Shown here piece by piece: positions 10,212 to 19,634 of a stretch of DNA of 64,000 bases. The position numbers and the translations under genes are program-made. A model generated the notes under the pieces. It worked only from the letters and a program-made list of their open reading frames with translations. It did not search any database and was not told where the DNA came from. The number at the start of each line of letters is the position of its first letter. Position 1 is the stretch's first letter. The stretch is from Virgibacillus sp. AGTR (GTDB lineage: Bacteria; Bacillota; Bacilli; Bacillales; Amphibacillaceae): the NCBI RefSeq assembly GCF_016919725.2, contig NZ_JAJERH010000010.1, forward strand, positions 1-64,000, read 5' to 3'.

Positions 10212-10306
10212 TGATTAAAGTATATCGAAGAGAAAAGGAAAAGTCTGTCATTTCCTGTATGGTTCGTATGACTAATTTTAACGAGTTGTTGGAATGTTTG
10301 TCGGTA
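10212..10306 (-). promoter_or_regulatory. spoIIG-type promoter with long spacer and candidate Spo0A boxes
   Basis: On the minus strand, ATGACA (10251-10246) and TATACT (10224-10219) are separated by 21 bp, far longer than the usual 17. The B. subtilis spoIIG promoter is known for a 22-bp spacer rescued by Spo0A~P. A TTTGTCGGTA site (10297-10306, top strand) lies near -90 and an imperfect TACGAA-type site near -55, roughly where the two Spo0A sites lie in B. subtilis. The box matches are partial. Confidence 0.5.
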
Positions 10307-10576
10307 ATTATAGCCAAGTTAAAAATTGGACTTAAATGACCTATGCATGAAATTGGTTGATCCAATTTAAAAGAAAAGAGGATATACATAATGCTTAAAC
10401 TTGATAATTTGGCCAATTTTTGTGTGGTGGGTGTAATAGTGAAGAAAATCGAGAGAGGAACTGGAAAACAGAATTTATAGTAATAAAGTACCAGTGACCA
10501 GTCCAATTGTTACTCATGTTCTAAATTCATTCATAGGATGGTTCTTTTCCTTATAATGAACAAATTGACAAAGAAT

Positions 10577-10747
10577 AAAAGCGCAATCGCTCGATTAGAA
10601 ACGTAGCGACTAGAGCGAATCAACAGAGATAAAGGAATAACGGTGAACTTGCGAACTGATGATGACTTATCGTAGGGCGTTTACGCTCGACGCGGCTCAA
10701 CACGCTCCTATGTATCCACATGGACTAATTTTATAATTTCTTTGACA
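10577..10747 (+). repeat. Element A, copy 2 (internally shortened)
   Basis: It starts with AAAAGCGCAATCGCTCGATT and continues through ACGTAGCGACTAGAGCG, TGATGATGACTT, CGGCTCAACACGC and TATAATTTC. About 30 bp in the middle (the region that pairs GGCGA with TCGCC in full copies) is missing, and the GCGTTTACGC block replaces it. It lies between spoIIGA and ftsZ. Confidence 0.88.
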
Positions 10748-10748
10748 A

Positions 10749-10788
10749 TAAAAAAGGCCAATGCACGTAATAGTAGCATTGCCTTCTT
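10749..10788 (-). terminator. Terminator after ftsZ
   Basis: Minus-strand hairpin with arms AAGGCAATGC and GCATTGGCCTT (one bulge), loop of about 11 nt, followed by TTTTTT. It lies immediately beyond the ftsZ stop and closes the division operon. Confidence 0.85.
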
Positions 10789-10795
10789 TTTATCA

Positions 10796-11950
10796 TTAAC
10801 GATTTCGATTACGGTTTCGATTTCTTAAGAAAGTTGGAATATCTAAACCATCTTCCTCTTGTCTTGGTCTTTGCTGTTGAACAGGTTCACTCTCTCTTTC
10901 TCTACTAGGTGGTTCTTCATTTACTCTAGTAGCAGCATGCTGATGATGATTAATTACCGGTCGATGCTGTTTTGGTTGCTGCTCCATTTTCTTAGTAGAT
11001 TCATCAAAGCCTGTCGCTATAACCGTGACAACAATTTCATCTTTTAAGTTTTCATTAATAACCGATCCAAAGATTACATTGACTTCATTATCGGCAGCAG
11101 AAGTAACTAAATCAGCAGCTTCTTGAACTTCATACAGACTTAAGTTAGTACCCCCAGTTATATTCATCAAGATGCCGTGTGCGCCATCTATTGAGGTTTC
11201 TAATAGTGGTGAAGAGATTGCTTTTTTAGCAGCCTCAGTAGCCCTTGTTTCACCAGTAGCTACACCAATCCCCATTAGGGCAGAGCCCTTATCAAACATA
11301 ATGGTTTTAACATCGGCAAAGTCAACATTGATTAGCCCTGGTTTTGCAATTAAATCTGAAATGCCTTGTACACCCTGACGCAATACATTATCAGCTTCGC
11401 GGAAAGCTTCTAACATTGGTGTATTTTTATCTACTATCTCTAGAAGACGATCATTTGGTATAACAATTAATGTGTCCACACTACCTTTTAATGACTCAAT
11501 TCCAGAAATTGCTTGCGTGGATCTTCTTCGGCCTTCAAAAGAGAATGGACGCGTTACTACTCCTACTGTAAGGGCACCAAGATCTTTTGCGATCTGTGCA
11601 ATAACTGGAGCAGCACCAGTACCAGTACCTCCACCCATTCCAGCAGTTACAAATATCATATCTGCTCCTTGCAGTACTTCCTCAAGCTGTTCTTTACTTT
11701 CTTCTGCGGCTTTTTTGCCTACTTCAGGATTAGCTCCAGCACCTAATCCTCTAGTTAATTTTCCACCAATTTGTATTTTCAATTCTGCTTTTGATAGATT
11801 TAAAGCTTGAGCATCTGTATTTACAGCGATAAACTCTACACCTTCAACGCCGTGTTCGATCATACGGTTAACAGCATTATTACCGCCACCGCCAACTCCA
11901 ATTACTTTTATTGTGGCTAATTCTTCCATGTTTGTATCAAACTCCAACAT
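10796..11950 (-). CDS. ftsZ: Cell-division GTPase FtsZ
   Basis: Tubulin homologue forming the Z ring. It has 384 residues. The tubulin signature GGGTGTG is at residues 106-112, and the nucleotide-binding [12 protein letters not shown] is near residue 20. The GTPase body is followed by a variable Q/H-rich linker, then the conserved C-terminal tail [12 protein letters not shown], which binds FtsA, SepF and other partners. The protein ends in a short Asn-Arg repeat. GGAGG precedes the ATG. It is downstream of ftsA in the usual order. Confidence 0.98.
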   Translation of the reverse strand: MLEFDTNMEELATIKVIGVGGGGNNAVNRMIEHGVEGVEFIAVNTDAQALNLSKAELKIQIGGKLTRGLGAGANPEVGKKAAEESKEQLEEVLQGADMIFVTAGMGGGTGTGAAPVIAQIAKDLGALTVGVVTRPFSFEGRRRSTQAISGIESLKGSVDTLIVIPNDRLLEIVDKNTPMLEAFREADNVLRQGVQGISDLIAKPGLINVDFADVKTIMFDKGSALMGIGVATGETRATEAAKKAISSPLLETSIDGAHGILMNITGGTNLSLYEVQEAADLVTSAADNEVNVIFGSVINENLKDEIVVTVIATGFDESTKKMEQQPKQHRPVINHHQHAATRVNEEPPSRERESEPVQQQRPRQEEDGLDIPTFLRNRNRNRNR

Positions 11951-12065
11951 ATCTCGTTCCTCCTAATATGCAAAATTACAAGCGTTTCTAGAAGCTAATT
12001 AATTAGAGGTCACCTTAAAGTATACAGTAAAAAATACTGCTTTTTAAGTCGATGGAAATAATTGT

Positions 12066-13346
12066 CTAATCAAAAAAATACTTAAACAAATTAGCTATTC
12101 CAGATTCTTTTTTATTATTTTCTTTTGCTTCATTTGATTTTGACTGTTTTTTTACTCGCTTTGGTTGTATTTCTTGTTTCTGTTCGATAACAGATGGAAA
12201 CAATTCTTTTCCTTGTATTTTCGCATTACGGTAGGCAAATTGCAAGATTCCAACCCCCGCAGTAAACTGTGGTTCTCTGACACCTATATAATCTGGAATC
12301 GCTATACGAATATTGGATTGATATATATCCTCCGCAAGCTCCAGAACACCCGGCATAGCCATCGTACCTCCAGTCAGTACATATCCACCAGGTAATCTAT
12401 GATAGCCCATCTTTCTAATTTCTCTTTCAGCAAACGCAAAAATTTCTTCCATTCTAGCTTCTATCATATCTGAGATTTCCAATTGATTATACGTTTGCTT
12501 TGTATTACTTCCTATTATGGAAACATCGAATACTTCTTCCTCTAAAGCATGATCATAAAAGGCATGTCCATAATTTAGTTTAACATCTTCAGCCTCCTCT
12601 GTAGACGTTCGTAACCCAATCGACAGATCCTTTGTAATATTGTCACCGCCCAATTGAACGACACTTGTTGAGACAAGATGATCACCTTCAAAAATAGATA
12701 CAGTTGAGCAACCACCACCAACATCAATCAATGCGACACCCATGTTCTTTTCATCCTTTGATAAGGCGGTCGTACCAGCTGCAAGTGGTTGAAGACAAAT
12801 ATCAGCAACCTGGAGATTTGCTCGCTCCACACATTTTAAGATGTTATGTAAAACCGTCTTAGAGCAAGTGATAATCGTACCTTCCATTTCTAATCGTACG
12901 CCAATCATTCCTCGTGGATCATTAATCTCGTCTAACCCGTCAACAATAAATTGTTTAGGTATGACATCGATAATCTCACGTTCTGGAGGAATGGACATAA
13001 CTTGGGCTCCATCAATCACTCTCGTAATATCATCATCACTTATCTCACGGTTTTCACTTTGAACCGCTACTACTCCGTGACAAGGTTGTAATTGAATGTG
13101 ATTTCCATTCACGCCGACTACAACACTATCAATTTGCATGCCTACCATACGTTCTGCTTGTTCAACAGCATTTCTAATGGACTGGACTGTCTGATCAATG
13201 TCTATAATAGCACCTTTCTTCATGCCATTTGATTTAGCAGAACCAACTCCAATGATGTTTAATGAATCGTTTAAAACCTCACCTATTATAACTTTGATTT
13301 TTGATGTACCTATATCAAGACTTACTAATACTTCACTGTTGTTCAA
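12066..13346 (-). CDS. ftsA: Cell-division protein FtsA
   Basis: Actin-like protein anchoring FtsZ to the membrane. Visible motifs are VSLDIGTSKIKVIIGEV (phosphate 1), ALIDVGGGCSTVSIF (phosphate 2), and GGYVLTGGTMAMPGVLELA (adenosine). The C-terminal amphipathic anchor is GIANLFKYFFD. I choose the TTG start at 13346, placed after GGGGGGTG with good spacing and beginning the conserved NNSEVLVSLDIG; an upstream in-frame start would add ten residues with no ribosome site. This gives 426 residues. Followed by ftsZ. Confidence 0.96.
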   Translation of the reverse strand: MNNSEVLVSLDIGTSKIKVIIGEVLNDSLNIIGVGSAKSNGMKKGAIIDIDQTVQSIRNAVEQAERMVGMQIDSVVVGVNGNHIQLQPCHGVVAVQSENREISDDDITRVIDGAQVMSIPPEREIIDVIPKQFIVDGLDEINDPRGMIGVRLEMEGTIITCSKTVLHNILKCVERANLQVADICLQPLAAGTTALSKDEKNMGVALIDVGGGCSTVSIFEGDHLVSTSVVQLGGDNITKDLSIGLRTSTEEAEDVKLNYGHAFYDHALEEEVFDVSIIGSNTKQTYNQLEISDMIEARMEEIFAFAEREIRKMGYHRLPGGYVLTGGTMAMPGVLELAEDIYQSNIRIAIPDYIGVREPQFTAGVGILQFAYRNAKIQGKELFPSVIEQKQEIQPKRVKKQSKSNEAKENNKKESGIANLFKYFFD

Positions 13347-13464
13347 GTAAGGCACCCCCCAGTTCAGAAGCTGCACAACTAAGCAAACTTCTTATACCAA
13401 ATTCTGTAATTATCCTAATAATGTAATAGTTTAAAACATTTCCTAAAAATAAAATATATATAGG

Positions 13465-13493
13465 TTATTCCACATAAAATATAGGATTCCTTT
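13465..13493 (-). promoter_or_regulatory. Candidate sigma H promoter of ftsAZ
   Basis: On the minus strand, AAAGGAATC (13493-13485), an 11-bp spacer, and GTGGAATAA (13473-13465) match the sigma H consensus (RNAGGAWWW, N11-12, RNNGAATWW) except at the last -35 base. B. subtilis ftsAZ is known to have a sigma H promoter used at the onset of sporulation. It lies in the AT-rich 301-bp gap upstream of ftsA; I saw no gene in that gap. Confidence 0.55.
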
Positions 13494-13647
13494 TATTTTT
13501 CGGTAATTTTTTTAAAAAAATTAAGCAGATTTTACAATTAATACAATGTGATCATTAATTATTTAGGAAAAAGAAACCATACCTCTTATATTAAACTATT
13601 TCGTAAAGAGAGCTGGAATTATGACTTTCATAAGAAATTAAATTCTT

Positions 13648-14487
13648 TTACTCACGATTTTCAGATGTTGCCTCCTGATTTATAGTATCTTCTACTGATT
13701 CTTCAGATTCAGTGGTTTCATCTTGCTGGCTCTCTTCTTTTTCATTAAAAGACTCAAAATAGGCTCCTACTCCAATATGAACAATTCCTTCACTGTCTGC
13801 ATCCAATTGAGCAACAATAGATGGGTATACTTCCATTCTAGCTGCAAAATCCCGAATCGTTGCATCAACCGTTAATCCATCATTCATATATAGGCGAATT
13901 TTGTTTTTATTATCATCCGTTGGAGCCCAATGAATCTCAGAAATTAACTTCAATATACTTTTGGGAAGTTTTTCTAGTTCTGCTGTCATCCTATGTATAT
14001 ATTCTTTTTCGGTAAAATTGGATATTAATGGAGCATCTCCAGTAAAGGTATGCTGTTCCAAACTATTGAGCACAGTACCGTTCCCTAGAATTGGATAATA
14101 TTTTGTTTCCTTTTGTACATAACCAACACGCTCATATTCTTCCACTTGAATAGTGATTGTCCACGGTAATTTTCTATCTACACTTGCGGATGAAATAATC
14201 GGATTATTCTCTACTGCTTTCACACTCGCTGATTTATCAATTGTCCATATATTCATATCTTCCGCTAAATTACTTATGCTTATTACTTCTTTATCCGATA
14301 AAAAGGTATTTCCTTCTACCTCGATATATCGGATATGACTTAATGAAGATTGCAGATAGACGATAATAGAAATTAATAAGAAAAAAATAGAAAGATAAAA
14401 TATTAACCGTCGATTTGCCTTTTTTTTCCTAGCCTGCTTCAATTTCGGTATCCTATCTTCTATTGAAACAACTTTCTTTTTTGCCAT
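13648..14487 (-). CDS. divIB: Cell-division protein DivIB (FtsQ)
   Basis: Bitopic divisome protein. It has a short basic cytoplasmic tail (RKKKANRRL), one membrane helix at about residues 27-46, then a POTRA domain starting IRYIEVEGNTFLSDKEVISIS, the FtsQ domain, and an acidic Glu/Ser/Thr-rich tail. ATG at 14487 (MAKKKVV) has GGAAG at suitable spacing; two further in-frame ATGs upstream are less well placed. It lies between spoVE and ftsA; ylxW, ylxX and sbp, which separate divIB from ftsA in B. subtilis, are absent. Confidence 0.93.
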   Translation of the reverse strand: MAKKKVVSIEDRIPKLKQARKKKANRRLIFYLSIFFLLISIIVYLQSSLSHIRYIEVEGNTFLSDKEVISISNLAEDMNIWTIDKSASVKAVENNPIISSASVDRKLPWTITIQVEEYERVGYVQKETKYYPILGNGTVLNSLEQHTFTGDAPLISNFTEKEYIHRMTAELEKLPKSILKLISEIHWAPTDDNKNKIRLYMNDGLTVDATIRDFAARMEVYPSIVAQLDADSEGIVHIGVGAYFESFNEKEESQQDETTESEESVEDTINQEATSENRE

Positions 14488-14665
14488 CTCCATTTCTTCC
14501 TTTATCATAAATTAACAATAGAAATGGCAAATAAATACCATTTCCTTATGTTAATTTAAAGTATATCACATTATCCCTTTAAAGTTGTAGTGTACATAGA
14601 TGGAAAATAAAGTTTTTAAGCTCTTTGCAATATCTCTGCAAACTATGGTTTTATAGTAAGTAATT

Positions 14666-15778
14666 TTAGATTTTCGTATATCTACTAATATTTAGCAAAA
14701 TACCTACAGAACATAGTATTAATGTTAATGATGATCCTCCATAGCTTAAAAAAGGCAAGGTAATTCCAGTTACAGGAATTAAACCAATAACGACACTAAT
14801 ATTTATCATTGCTTGAATCGCAAGCATGGAAACTATCCCAAGTGCTAAGAAACGAGAGAATAGATCAGGTGCCTCCAGGGATACTTTTATCCCACGCCAT
14901 AGTAAGAGTAGAAACAGCAATAAAACGATAGTACCTCCAATAAAGCCAAGCTCTTCTCCTAAAATAGCAAAGATAAAATCAGTTTGTGGTTCAGGTAAAT
15001 AAAAATACTTCTGTAGACTATTCCCAAATCCTAACCCCATTAAACCTCCTGGACCAATTGCATATAGTGATTGTATAATTTGGAATCCATCGCCAAGTGG
15101 GTCTTCCCACGGATTTAAGAATGCAGTAATTCTACTAATACGATACGGTGCAGATGCAATCAGACCTACAAAGCCTATCAGCCCAAGTAGAGCTAGTCCA
15201 AAAAAATGTGAAAGTCTAGCACCAGCAGCAAATACTAAAATCATACACGTTAATACTAATACCATACCAGTACCTAAATCTGGTTGAAGCATAATTAAGC
15301 CAAACGCAGTAAATATCAGCATAATGGATGGAAGAAAACCTTGCTTCAATGAGGTAATATACTTCTGCTTCGTTGCTAAAAATGCAGATAGAAAAATAAT
15401 TAAACCTAACTTCATAAATTCCGATGGTTGAATACTGAATGCCCCTATTCCAATCCAGCTTTGTGCTCCTCCACGTACCATTCCAATTCCTGGTATTAAT
15501 ACTAAAAATAAAAGTATGAAGCAAGCTAACAAAATCACTCTCGCGTATTTTTTCCACGTACTATAGGGAATTTTCATCACAAAAAGCATTGCTGCTACGC
15601 CGACGCCAGCAAATAATACTTGTCTTTTTACATAATACCACGCATCACCAAATTTATATTCTGCCCAAACATAGGAGGAGCTGTAGACCATAATGACTCC
15701 AATAAGTAACAAACTTATGATAACGCCCAATAAGATATAATCGGGTGAAGTATGTGATCTCGCTTTATTCTGGAACAA
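14666..15778 (-). CDS. spoVE: SEDS-family peptidoglycan polymerase SpoVE (FtsW/RodA type)
   Basis: Multi-pass SEDS glycosyltransferase with about ten membrane segments. Family motifs are AQSWIGIGAFSIQPSEFMKL, ILGEELGFIGG and PVTGITLPFLSYGGSS. Its place in the dcw cluster between murD and divIB, with a separate ftsW next to pyc at 54809, indicates SpoVE, the spore-cortex partner of SpoVD. The TTG at 15778 is spaced correctly from AGAGGGG; a GTG three codons earlier is too close to it. murG and murB, expected downstream, are missing here. Confidence 0.93.
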   Translation of the reverse strand: MFQNKARSHTSPDYILLGVIISLLLIGVIMVYSSSYVWAEYKFGDAWYYVKRQVLFAGVGVAAMLFVMKIPYSTWKKYARVILLACFILLFLVLIPGIGMVRGGAQSWIGIGAFSIQPSEFMKLGLIIFLSAFLATKQKYITSLKQGFLPSIMLIFTAFGLIMLQPDLGTGMVLVLTCMILVFAAGARLSHFFGLALLGLIGFVGLIASAPYRISRITAFLNPWEDPLGDGFQIIQSLYAIGPGGLMGLGFGNSLQKYFYLPEPQTDFIFAILGEELGFIGGTIVLLLFLLLLWRGIKVSLEAPDLFSRFLALGIVSMLAIQAMINISVVIGLIPVTGITLPFLSYGGSSLTLILCSVGILLNISRYTKI

Positions 15779-15816
15779 AAATAACACCCCTCTTTAGATT
15801 GAAATCGGGGTGTTGT
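15777..15816 (-). promoter_or_regulatory. Hairpin spanning the spoVE ribosome site
   Basis: Perfect 8-bp arms, AACACCCC (15783-15790) and GGGGTGTT (15807-15814). On the minus strand the second arm contains the spoVE Shine-Dalgarno sequence (GAGGGG) and is followed by ATTTTTG. It could act as a weak terminator after murD, as an occluder of spoVE translation, or both. The choice is inference. Confidence 0.5.
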
Positions 15817-15904
15817 TTAAAGCTATTTACTTCACGATGTTTTTTCTACTCGGTTCAAAAAGAAGGTGAGACATACTTCTTGAACAAGTTCTTTAAACAA
15901 GCCC

Positions 15905-17254
15905 CTATACTATCGTATGCACGGCTTGTATAAACATGTCTCCTCTTTCTTCAAACGTCGCATATTGGTCCCAACTTGCACAAGCTGGAGAAAGCAGAAT
16001 GGTGTCACCTTCTTCTGAAAAATCAAAAGCAGTTTGTACCGCTGTTTCCACATTATCTGTTAATTTTATCTGGGGAACGCCTGCATGTTCGCCAACTGCC
16101 TTCAATTTTTCTGCAGTTTCTCCAAATAACACCATCGCTTTAACATGTTCTAAGTAAGGGATTAGTTCACTAAATTCATTCCCTCGATCTAACCCACCAG
16201 CCAACAAGATTACCGGTTTTTCAAAAGCTGATAACGCCTTTTGTGTTGCCAGAATATTCGTTGCCTTTGAATCATTATAAAACATCCTACCAAGATGTTT
16301 TCCGACAAATTGTAAACGGTGCTTTACCCCTGTAAAAGCAGATAGGGCAGTTTGAATCCCGTGATTCGTAGCACCGCTAAGCTTAGCAGCAGCTATTGAG
16401 GCAAGTATGTTCTCATAATTATGCTCTCCCATTAAGGCGATATTTGATCGATCCATAATCTTTTCATCTCTAAAATAAATCGATGTTTCATCCATCCAAG
16501 CACCATCTTCTAAACGCTCCTTAACAGAAAAAGGAACTTTATGAGCTTTGCTGTTTTCTACTGCATCAATCAAGCTACGATCGTTGGCATTATAGACGAG
16601 AAAATCTTCTTCCGTTTGATTCTTAAAGATATTAAATTTTGCCTGTTTATAATTATCAAGTGTTTTATGATAATCTAAATGCGCCTCGAAAATATTTAAT
16701 AAAACTGCAATCCTAGGCTTGAATTTATCTATCCCCATTAACTGAAAAGAAGATAGTTCTAAAACTAAATTCTCGTTATTATCTATTGTTTGTGCTACTT
16801 CAGTTGCAACTATTCCAATATTTCCAGCTATCTTAACAGGTTGGTCACTCTGTGTAAGCATTTGAGCAGTCATCGTGGTTGTCGTTGTTTTACCATTTGA
16901 ACCTGTGATACCAATGATTGTTGCATCTGTTAACTGCGCAGCTATTTCTATTTCAGTAATAATTGGAATTTCTTTTTTTATAGCCTCGGCAACAATTGGA
17001 TTCTCATAGGAAATTCCTGGGTTTTTTACGATTATGTCGATATCATTTAACACAGAAAGAGGATGGGAACCAACAATTATCTCTGCACCCATCTCCCTTA
17101 ATCGAATTACCTCTTCATCTGAAGCAGTTGCTTTTTTATCGTTTATACGTACCTTTTTCCCATCTTTCATTAATACCTCAGCAGCAGCTGTACCACTCTT
17201 AGCTAAACCTAATACAAGTACATGTGAATAGGGAAAATCATTTAGCTTTCTCAA
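15905..17254 (-). CDS. murD: UDP-MurNAc-L-alanine:D-glutamate ligase
   Basis: Cytoplasmic ATP-dependent ligase adding D-glutamate to UDP-MurNAc-Ala. It has 449 residues. The N-terminal Rossmann domain starts [15 protein letters not shown], the ATP P-loop is [17 protein letters not shown], and the central domain includes [17 protein letters not shown]-terminal motifs are [18 protein letters not shown] and [13 protein letters not shown]. It overlaps the mraY stop by 4 bp, so translation is probably coupled. Confidence 0.97.
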   Translation of the reverse strand: MRKLNDFPYSHVLVLGLAKSGTAAAEVLMKDGKKVRINDKKATASDEEVIRLREMGAEIIVGSHPLSVLNDIDIIVKNPGISYENPIVAEAIKKEIPIITEIEIAAQLTDATIIGITGSNGKTTTTTMTAQMLTQSDQPVKIAGNIGIVATEVAQTIDNNENLVLELSSFQLMGIDKFKPRIAVLLNIFEAHLDYHKTLDNYKQAKFNIFKNQTEEDFLVYNANDRSLIDAVENSKAHKVPFSVKERLEDGAWMDETSIYFRDEKIMDRSNIALMGEHNYENILASIAAAKLSGATNHGIQTALSAFTGVKHRLQFVGKHLGRMFYNDSKATNILATQKALSAFEKPVILLAGGLDRGNEFSELIPYLEHVKAMVLFGETAEKLKAVGEHAGVPQIKLTDNVETAVQTAFDFSEEGDTILLSPACASWDQYATFEERGDMFIQAVHTIV

Positions 17255-18237
17255 TTTATGCCCACCTCAATGTATATACCTAAAGCTGCAAAAATTAAGC
17301 CTACTAACCAGAAGGTTGTTACGACACGCCATTCAGACCAACCTAATAATTCATAATGATGATGTAGTGGGCTCATTTTAAACACCCTTTTTCCAGTTGT
17401 TTTAAAAGATATAACCTGAATAATGACAGATAACGTTTCAATAACAAAAACTCCACCGATAATAACTAAAATAATCTCTAATTTAGTTAAAATGGCAATA
17501 GCAGCGATGGCTCCACCTAACGCTAATGAGCCTGTGTCACCCATAAATACCTTAGCAGGATGTGCATTAAATACAAGGAAACCAAGCAGTGCACCAACTA
17601 CAGCTAATGAAAAAATAGTGACTTCATTTTGTGGAATTCCATACCAAGCTAGAATTCCGAATGCACCAAATGCAATAGCAGCGGTACCTGCAAGTAATCC
17701 ATCCAAGCCATCTGTAAGATTAACGGCGTTAGAAGCACCAACAAGCATAAAAATAATTAAAAGTGCATAACCCCAGCCCAATTCCCATTGAATAGATGTA
17801 CCTGGAATTGAAATGTAGGTCGGAAAGCCTTGATCTCTCAATATAAAATATACAACAAGTGCAATAATCAGCTGACCAAACATCTTTTGTTTTGAAGTCA
17901 AACCAAGGTTCCTCTTCATTGCGACTTTAATAAAATCATCTAAGAATCCTAATAATCCGTACCCTACTAACACAAAAATGAGTAACCAAAGTTCATAGCC
18001 AATGCCATCTGAATTTGTTTTCAAGGCCATAATTATTGATGTGATTATAACACTTAGAACAATCATTAATCCACCCATTGTAGGCGTACCTGTTTTCTTT
18101 TTATGTGATTTTGGCCCTTCTTCTCTTATGCTTTGTCCAAACTTTAATCGTCTTAAAAATGGAATAATAATAGGAGACATAAGGACGGTGATTAAAAATG
18201 CTATAGCAATCGTTATGACTAATACGAATATATTCAT
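17251..18237 (-). CDS. mraY: Phospho-MurNAc-pentapeptide translocase MraY
   Basis: Membrane enzyme transferring phospho-MurNAc-pentapeptide to undecaprenyl phosphate to form lipid I. About ten membrane segments. Catalytic-region motifs seen: [42 protein letters not shown] and the histidine motif [13 protein letters not shown]. Length 328 is typical. It follows murF by 30 bp and overlaps murD by 4 bp. Confidence 0.97.
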   Translation of the reverse strand: MNIFVLVITIAIAFLITVLMSPIIIPFLRRLKFGQSIREEGPKSHKKKTGTPTMGGLMIVLSVIITSIIMALKTNSDGIGYELWLLIFVLVGYGLLGFLDDFIKVAMKRNLGLTSKQKMFGQLIIALVVYFILRDQGFPTYISIPGTSIQWELGWGYALLIIFMLVGASNAVNLTDGLDGLLAGTAAIAFGAFGILAWYGIPQNEVTIFSLAVVGALLGFLVFNAHPAKVFMGDTGSLALGGAIAAIAILTKLEIILVIIGGVFVIETLSVIIQVISFKTTGKRVFKMSPLHHHYELLGWSEWRVVTTFWLVGLIFAALGIYIEVGIN

Positions 18238-18267
18238 TGTTTCTCCTCCTTGTTAGAAACCGTCCAT

Positions 18268-19629
18268 CTATTGTAAATAACTAACTTCTTTTATCATTAA
18301 TTCAAATTTCAATCCTCTAGATGCTTTAAACAAAATTACAGTGTCTTTATTCAAATAAGGTTGAAGTGCCTCAATGAGCGCTTGTTTATCCTTAAAATGC
18401 GTTGAGGGAATTAGAGAATGTTTTTCTTTCATTGCTTTAGTAATGTATTTAGCATCCTCGCCAAATGTGAAAACTTCTGTCACAGGTTCTGATATAACTT
18501 CAGCTACAGACCGATGTAACATTTCTGAATGATTTCCTAATTCTAGTATATCACCTAGTACTAGTACTTTATCCTTAAAATCATGTAATTGTTTTACAAC
18601 TTTTATTGCAGCCTTCATCGATGTCGCAGAAGCATTATAGGCATCATTAATAATGGCTACACCATTATTACCTGTTAGCCATTCAAATCGCATTCCTGTC
18701 TTTTCCATTTGCAAAAATGATTGCTGTATTAATGCGCCGCTAATATTTAACAATTCTCCAAGTGCTATTGCAAATGTTGCATTTTTAGCATGATGCTCTC
18801 CTAAAAAAGGTATGCTATATTCCTCATCTTTACCTAGCTGAAAAAGTGTCTGTGCATGTTTTAACTCGACCGATATGATTCGTTTATCGTTCGTATGATT
18901 AAATCCACATGTACGAACATTAGCTTTTTTATGCATATGATAAAGCAATTCCTCATCACCATCGATAATTAAATAACCATCTGACTTTAGTCCGGAAGTG
19001 ATCTCAAGTTTAGCTTTGGCAATACCTTCGCGTGAACCTAAATATTCAATATGTGATTCGCCAATATTGGTAATTATGGCATAATCTGGCCTTGCAATTT
19101 CGGATAATTGTTCAATTTCTCCAAAGTTGCTCATTCCCATTTCTAAAACCAATGCTTCCGTATCAATCGGCATAGATAAAATAGTTAATGGTAATCCGAT
19201 ATGGTTATTATAATTTCCATCTGTATAATGTGTTCGATATACAGCTTTCAGCATAGCTGCCACGATATCTTTCGTAGAAGTCTTACCATTTGAACCTGTA
19301 ATACCTACTACGATTGGATCAATCTTTTTCCGATAATGAAAAGCCATTTCCTGTAAGGCAGTAATCGTATTGTCAACAAAGAAAATCGGAAGGTCATCGG
19401 GAACCTGCTGTGGTAGAGCCTTCGCCTGATCCCAAAATACAGCAATTGCTCCATTATGAATTGCCTGTTCCACATAAGCATGACCATCAAAGTTCTCCCC
19501 AATAATCGGAATAAACAAGGAATTTGGCTTTTGCTGCCTACTGTCTGTATGAACATGTTCTATTGATTTTCCGTGGATATCCCCCGTAAAGTCTGGAAAA
19601 AATCCCGAAAGCCAATTTAAACTAAACAT
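18268..19629 (-). CDS. murF: UDP-MurNAc-tripeptide:D-Ala-D-Ala ligase
   Basis: Final cytoplasmic Mur ligase, adding D-Ala-D-Ala. It has 453 residues; P-loop [20 protein letters not shown], followed by NYNNHIGLPLTIL and LEMGMSNFGEIEQLSEIARP, which are MurF-specific. The C-terminal domain has INDAYNASATSMKAAI and VLGDILELGNHSE. In B. subtilis murF lies elsewhere with ddl; here it is inserted between murE and mraY, as in many other bacteria. Confidence 0.96.
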   Translation of the reverse strand: MFSLNWLSGFFPDFTGDIHGKSIEHVHTDSRQQKPNSLFIPIIGENFDGHAYVEQAIHNGAIAVFWDQAKALPQQVPDDLPIFFVDNTITALQEMAFHYRKKIDPIVVGITGSNGKTSTKDIVAAMLKAVYRTHYTDGNYNNHIGLPLTILSMPIDTEALVLEMGMSNFGEIEQLSEIARPDYAIITNIGESHIEYLGSREGIAKAKLEITSGLKSDGYLIIDGDEELLYHMHKKANVRTCGFNHTNDKRIISVELKHAQTLFQLGKDEEYSIPFLGEHHAKNATFAIALGELLNISGALIQQSFLQMEKTGMRFEWLTGNNGVAIINDAYNASATSMKAAIKVVKQLHDFKDKVLVLGDILELGNHSEMLHRSVAEVISEPVTEVFTFGEDAKYITKAMKEKHSLIPSTHFKDKQALIEALQPYLNKDTVILFKASRGLKFELMIKEVSYLQ

Positions 19630-19634
19630 AATCT

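Noticed and set aside
10192-10506. 104-codon minus-strand open frame upstream of spoIIGA
   Set aside because: It overlaps the spoIIG promoter region, has no ribosome site, and its composition is that of AT-rich intergenic DNA.
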